NCBI RefSeq assembly: GCF_021129305.1
Contig: NZ_JAJOMB010000038.1
Span: 1 to 50,519 of the forward strand
Direction of reading: 5' to 3'
DNA length: 50,519 bases
Source of the DNA: Kineosporia babensis
Lineage (GTDB): Bacteria > Actinomycetota > Actinomycetes > Actinomycetales > Kineosporiaceae
Shown: positions 49,827 to 50,519 of the stretch, piece by piece
How the letters are laid out: every line of letters begins with the position of its first letter
Position numbering within the stretch: position 1 is the stretch's first letter
Position numbers and translations under genes: made by a program
The notes under the pieces: model-generated
Databases searched by the model: none
What the model was told of the DNA's origin: nothing
What the model saw: the letters and a program-made list of their open reading frames with translations, nothing else

Positions 49827-50519
49827 ATGGTGGCGAGCTGTGAGGGGCGTGGGGTGTCGATCGATCTGCCGGAACCGGTGACCTGGCTGCTGGGGCTGGC
49901 CGGGGTGTACTGGCCTGACATCGACGAGGACGCCGTGCGTGAGCTGGCCGGGCACGTGCGCCAGTTCGGTGACGACCTGCTGGCCGGGCAGGACACGGCG
50001 ACCGGCACGATCTCCAGCGTGGGCTCCGCCTACACCGGTGGCAGCTACGACACCCTTGCCGCTTCCTGGTCGAACGCCTCCTCCGGACACATGAGCGCCA
50101 TGCTGACCGCCTGTGAGGGCTGCGCGCTCGGTCTCGAGAGCACCGCCATGATGATCGAGCTCACCAAGGCCGCCGCGGTCGCCCACCTGACCATGCTGGC
50201 CACCACCGTCGCGGCCGCCCAGGCCGCCACCGTGGCCACGTTCGGCCTGTCCCAGGCGGCCTCCGCCGCGGCCATCGCTGCGGCGCGGATGACCACCAAC
50301 TGGCTCACCACCCAGCTCGTCGGTTACATCACCGGCCAGCTCATCCTCACCGCGGTCGGGCCTCTGGAAGAGAAGGTCGAGGCGGCCGTGTCCGGGCTGG
50401 TCTACGAGCAACTCGCCAAGGCCGCGGTCGCTACTTCCAACGGAACCATGACCATGGACCCCGACCAGGTCACCACCCACGCCCAGACCATCGACACGTA
50501 CTCCAGCGAAGTGGTCGAG
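49827..50519 (+). CDS. WXG100/CpnT-N-like protein, 3' end outside window
   Basis: The frame is open from ATG 49827 (or the better placed GTG 49854, after GAGGGG) to the window edge, at least 222 codons. The start SIDLPEPVTWLLGLAGVYWP, followed by DIDEDAVRELAGHVRQFGDD, is the pattern of the WXG100-like N-terminal domain of CpnT-type actinobacterial toxins and other type VII secretion substrates. A helical Ala-rich region follows (AYTGGSYDTLAASWSNAS, LTKAAAVAHLTMLATTVAAA). Such proteins carry C-terminal toxins after this export domain, which here would lie beyond the window. The YbaB-like gene behind it fits an effector locus. The dense minus-strand frame opposite is a shadow. Confidence 0.65.
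   Translation, partial: MVASCEGRGVSIDLPEPVTWLLGLAGVYWPDIDEDAVRELAGHVRQFGDDLLAGQDTATGTISSVGSAYTGGSYDTLAASWSNASSGHMSAMLTACEGCALGLESTAMMIELTKAAAVAHLTMLATTVAAAQAATVATFGLSQAASAAAIAAARMTTNWLTTQLVGYITGQLILTAVGPLEEKVEAAVSGLVYEQLAKAAVATSNGTMTMDPDQVTTHAQTIDTYSSEVVE

Noticed and set aside
49752-50480. Long minus-strand frame opposite the CpnT-like gene
   Set aside because: Gly/His/Arg-rich shadow composition; the + strand frame has the recognisable domain, start signals and runs to the window edge.
1-50519. CRISPR array, rRNA or tRNA genes
   Set aside because: No regularly spaced direct repeats and no conserved rRNA or tRNA sequence were seen on reading both strands; a dedicated scan would be needed to exclude a degenerate tRNA.

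Overview
The window is high-GC DNA with short leaders, many GTG starts and overlapping stop/start pairs. It carries a PrgI/VirB4/VirD4-type type IV secretion system, an NlpC/P60 wall hydrolase, HxlR/TetR/LacI regulators and a WXG100/CpnT-like reading frame. Together these point to a mycelial or soil-type actinomycete (Actinomycetota); the genus cannot be read from the sequence.

Layout. (1) 1-3.86 kb is a debris zone. It holds the 3' part of a NucA/NucB-type secreted DNase gene closed by a 17-bp perfect hairpin, a small gene truncated or displaced by insertion, and two remnants of the same IS701-like element. The larger remnant has lost its normal stop and its reading frame runs on into a neighbouring 132-aa gene. 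(2) 3.86-22.7 kb is a conjugation-type module, all on the + strand: a sigma-factor-like protein, a VirB2-like small-subunit candidate, TrbL/VirB6, PrgI (VirB3), VirB4, VirD4/TraG, a replication-relaxation protein, a membrane GGDEF diguanylate cyclase and a VirB1-like transglycosylase-NlpC/P60 hydrolase. Interleaved with these are four DUF3846-type paralogues and a class II amidotransferase-like protein that has lost its catalytic Cys. Intergenic palindromes built on GTAGGCCTAC sit before four transcription units. Most cargo genes are separated by strong terminator-like hairpins very close to the next start codon. No relaxase, integrase or replication initiator is visible. (3) 22.9-29.7 kb carries ordinary redox and regulatory genes: SDR, NTF2-like protein with a divergent HxlR regulator, MmyB-type XRE regulator, DJ-1/PfpI protein, and TetR with a divergent FAD monooxygenase. 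(4) 29.9-37.7 kb is an oligosaccharide uptake and cleavage locus: GH43, LacI regulator, ABC lipoprotein plus two permeases, and a GH31 alpha-xylosidase-like enzyme. Two LacI-type operators bracket the transporter promoter. (5) 37.7-48.6 kb is on the minus strand and looks like a defence or accessory island: an SMC/Rad50-like ATPase with two small co-transcribed genes, a membrane protein, a 410-aa and a 267-aa unknown with a decayed partial duplicate, and a 1470-aa SF1 helicase fused to a PD-(D/E)xK nuclease. A 13-bp inverted repeat, GCAACCCGGTTGC, recurs at four boundaries in and after this island. (6) 48.6-50.5 kb has a gene-poor spacer, then a YbaB-like gene divergent from the 5' end of a CpnT-like WXG100 protein cut by the window edge.

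Working together: regions 2 and 5 look like acquired DNA (a transfer apparatus and a candidate phage/plasmid-defence cluster) flanking chromosomal metabolic genes. Functions of the DUF3846 array, the SMC operon and the 410/267-aa pair are inferred from context only.
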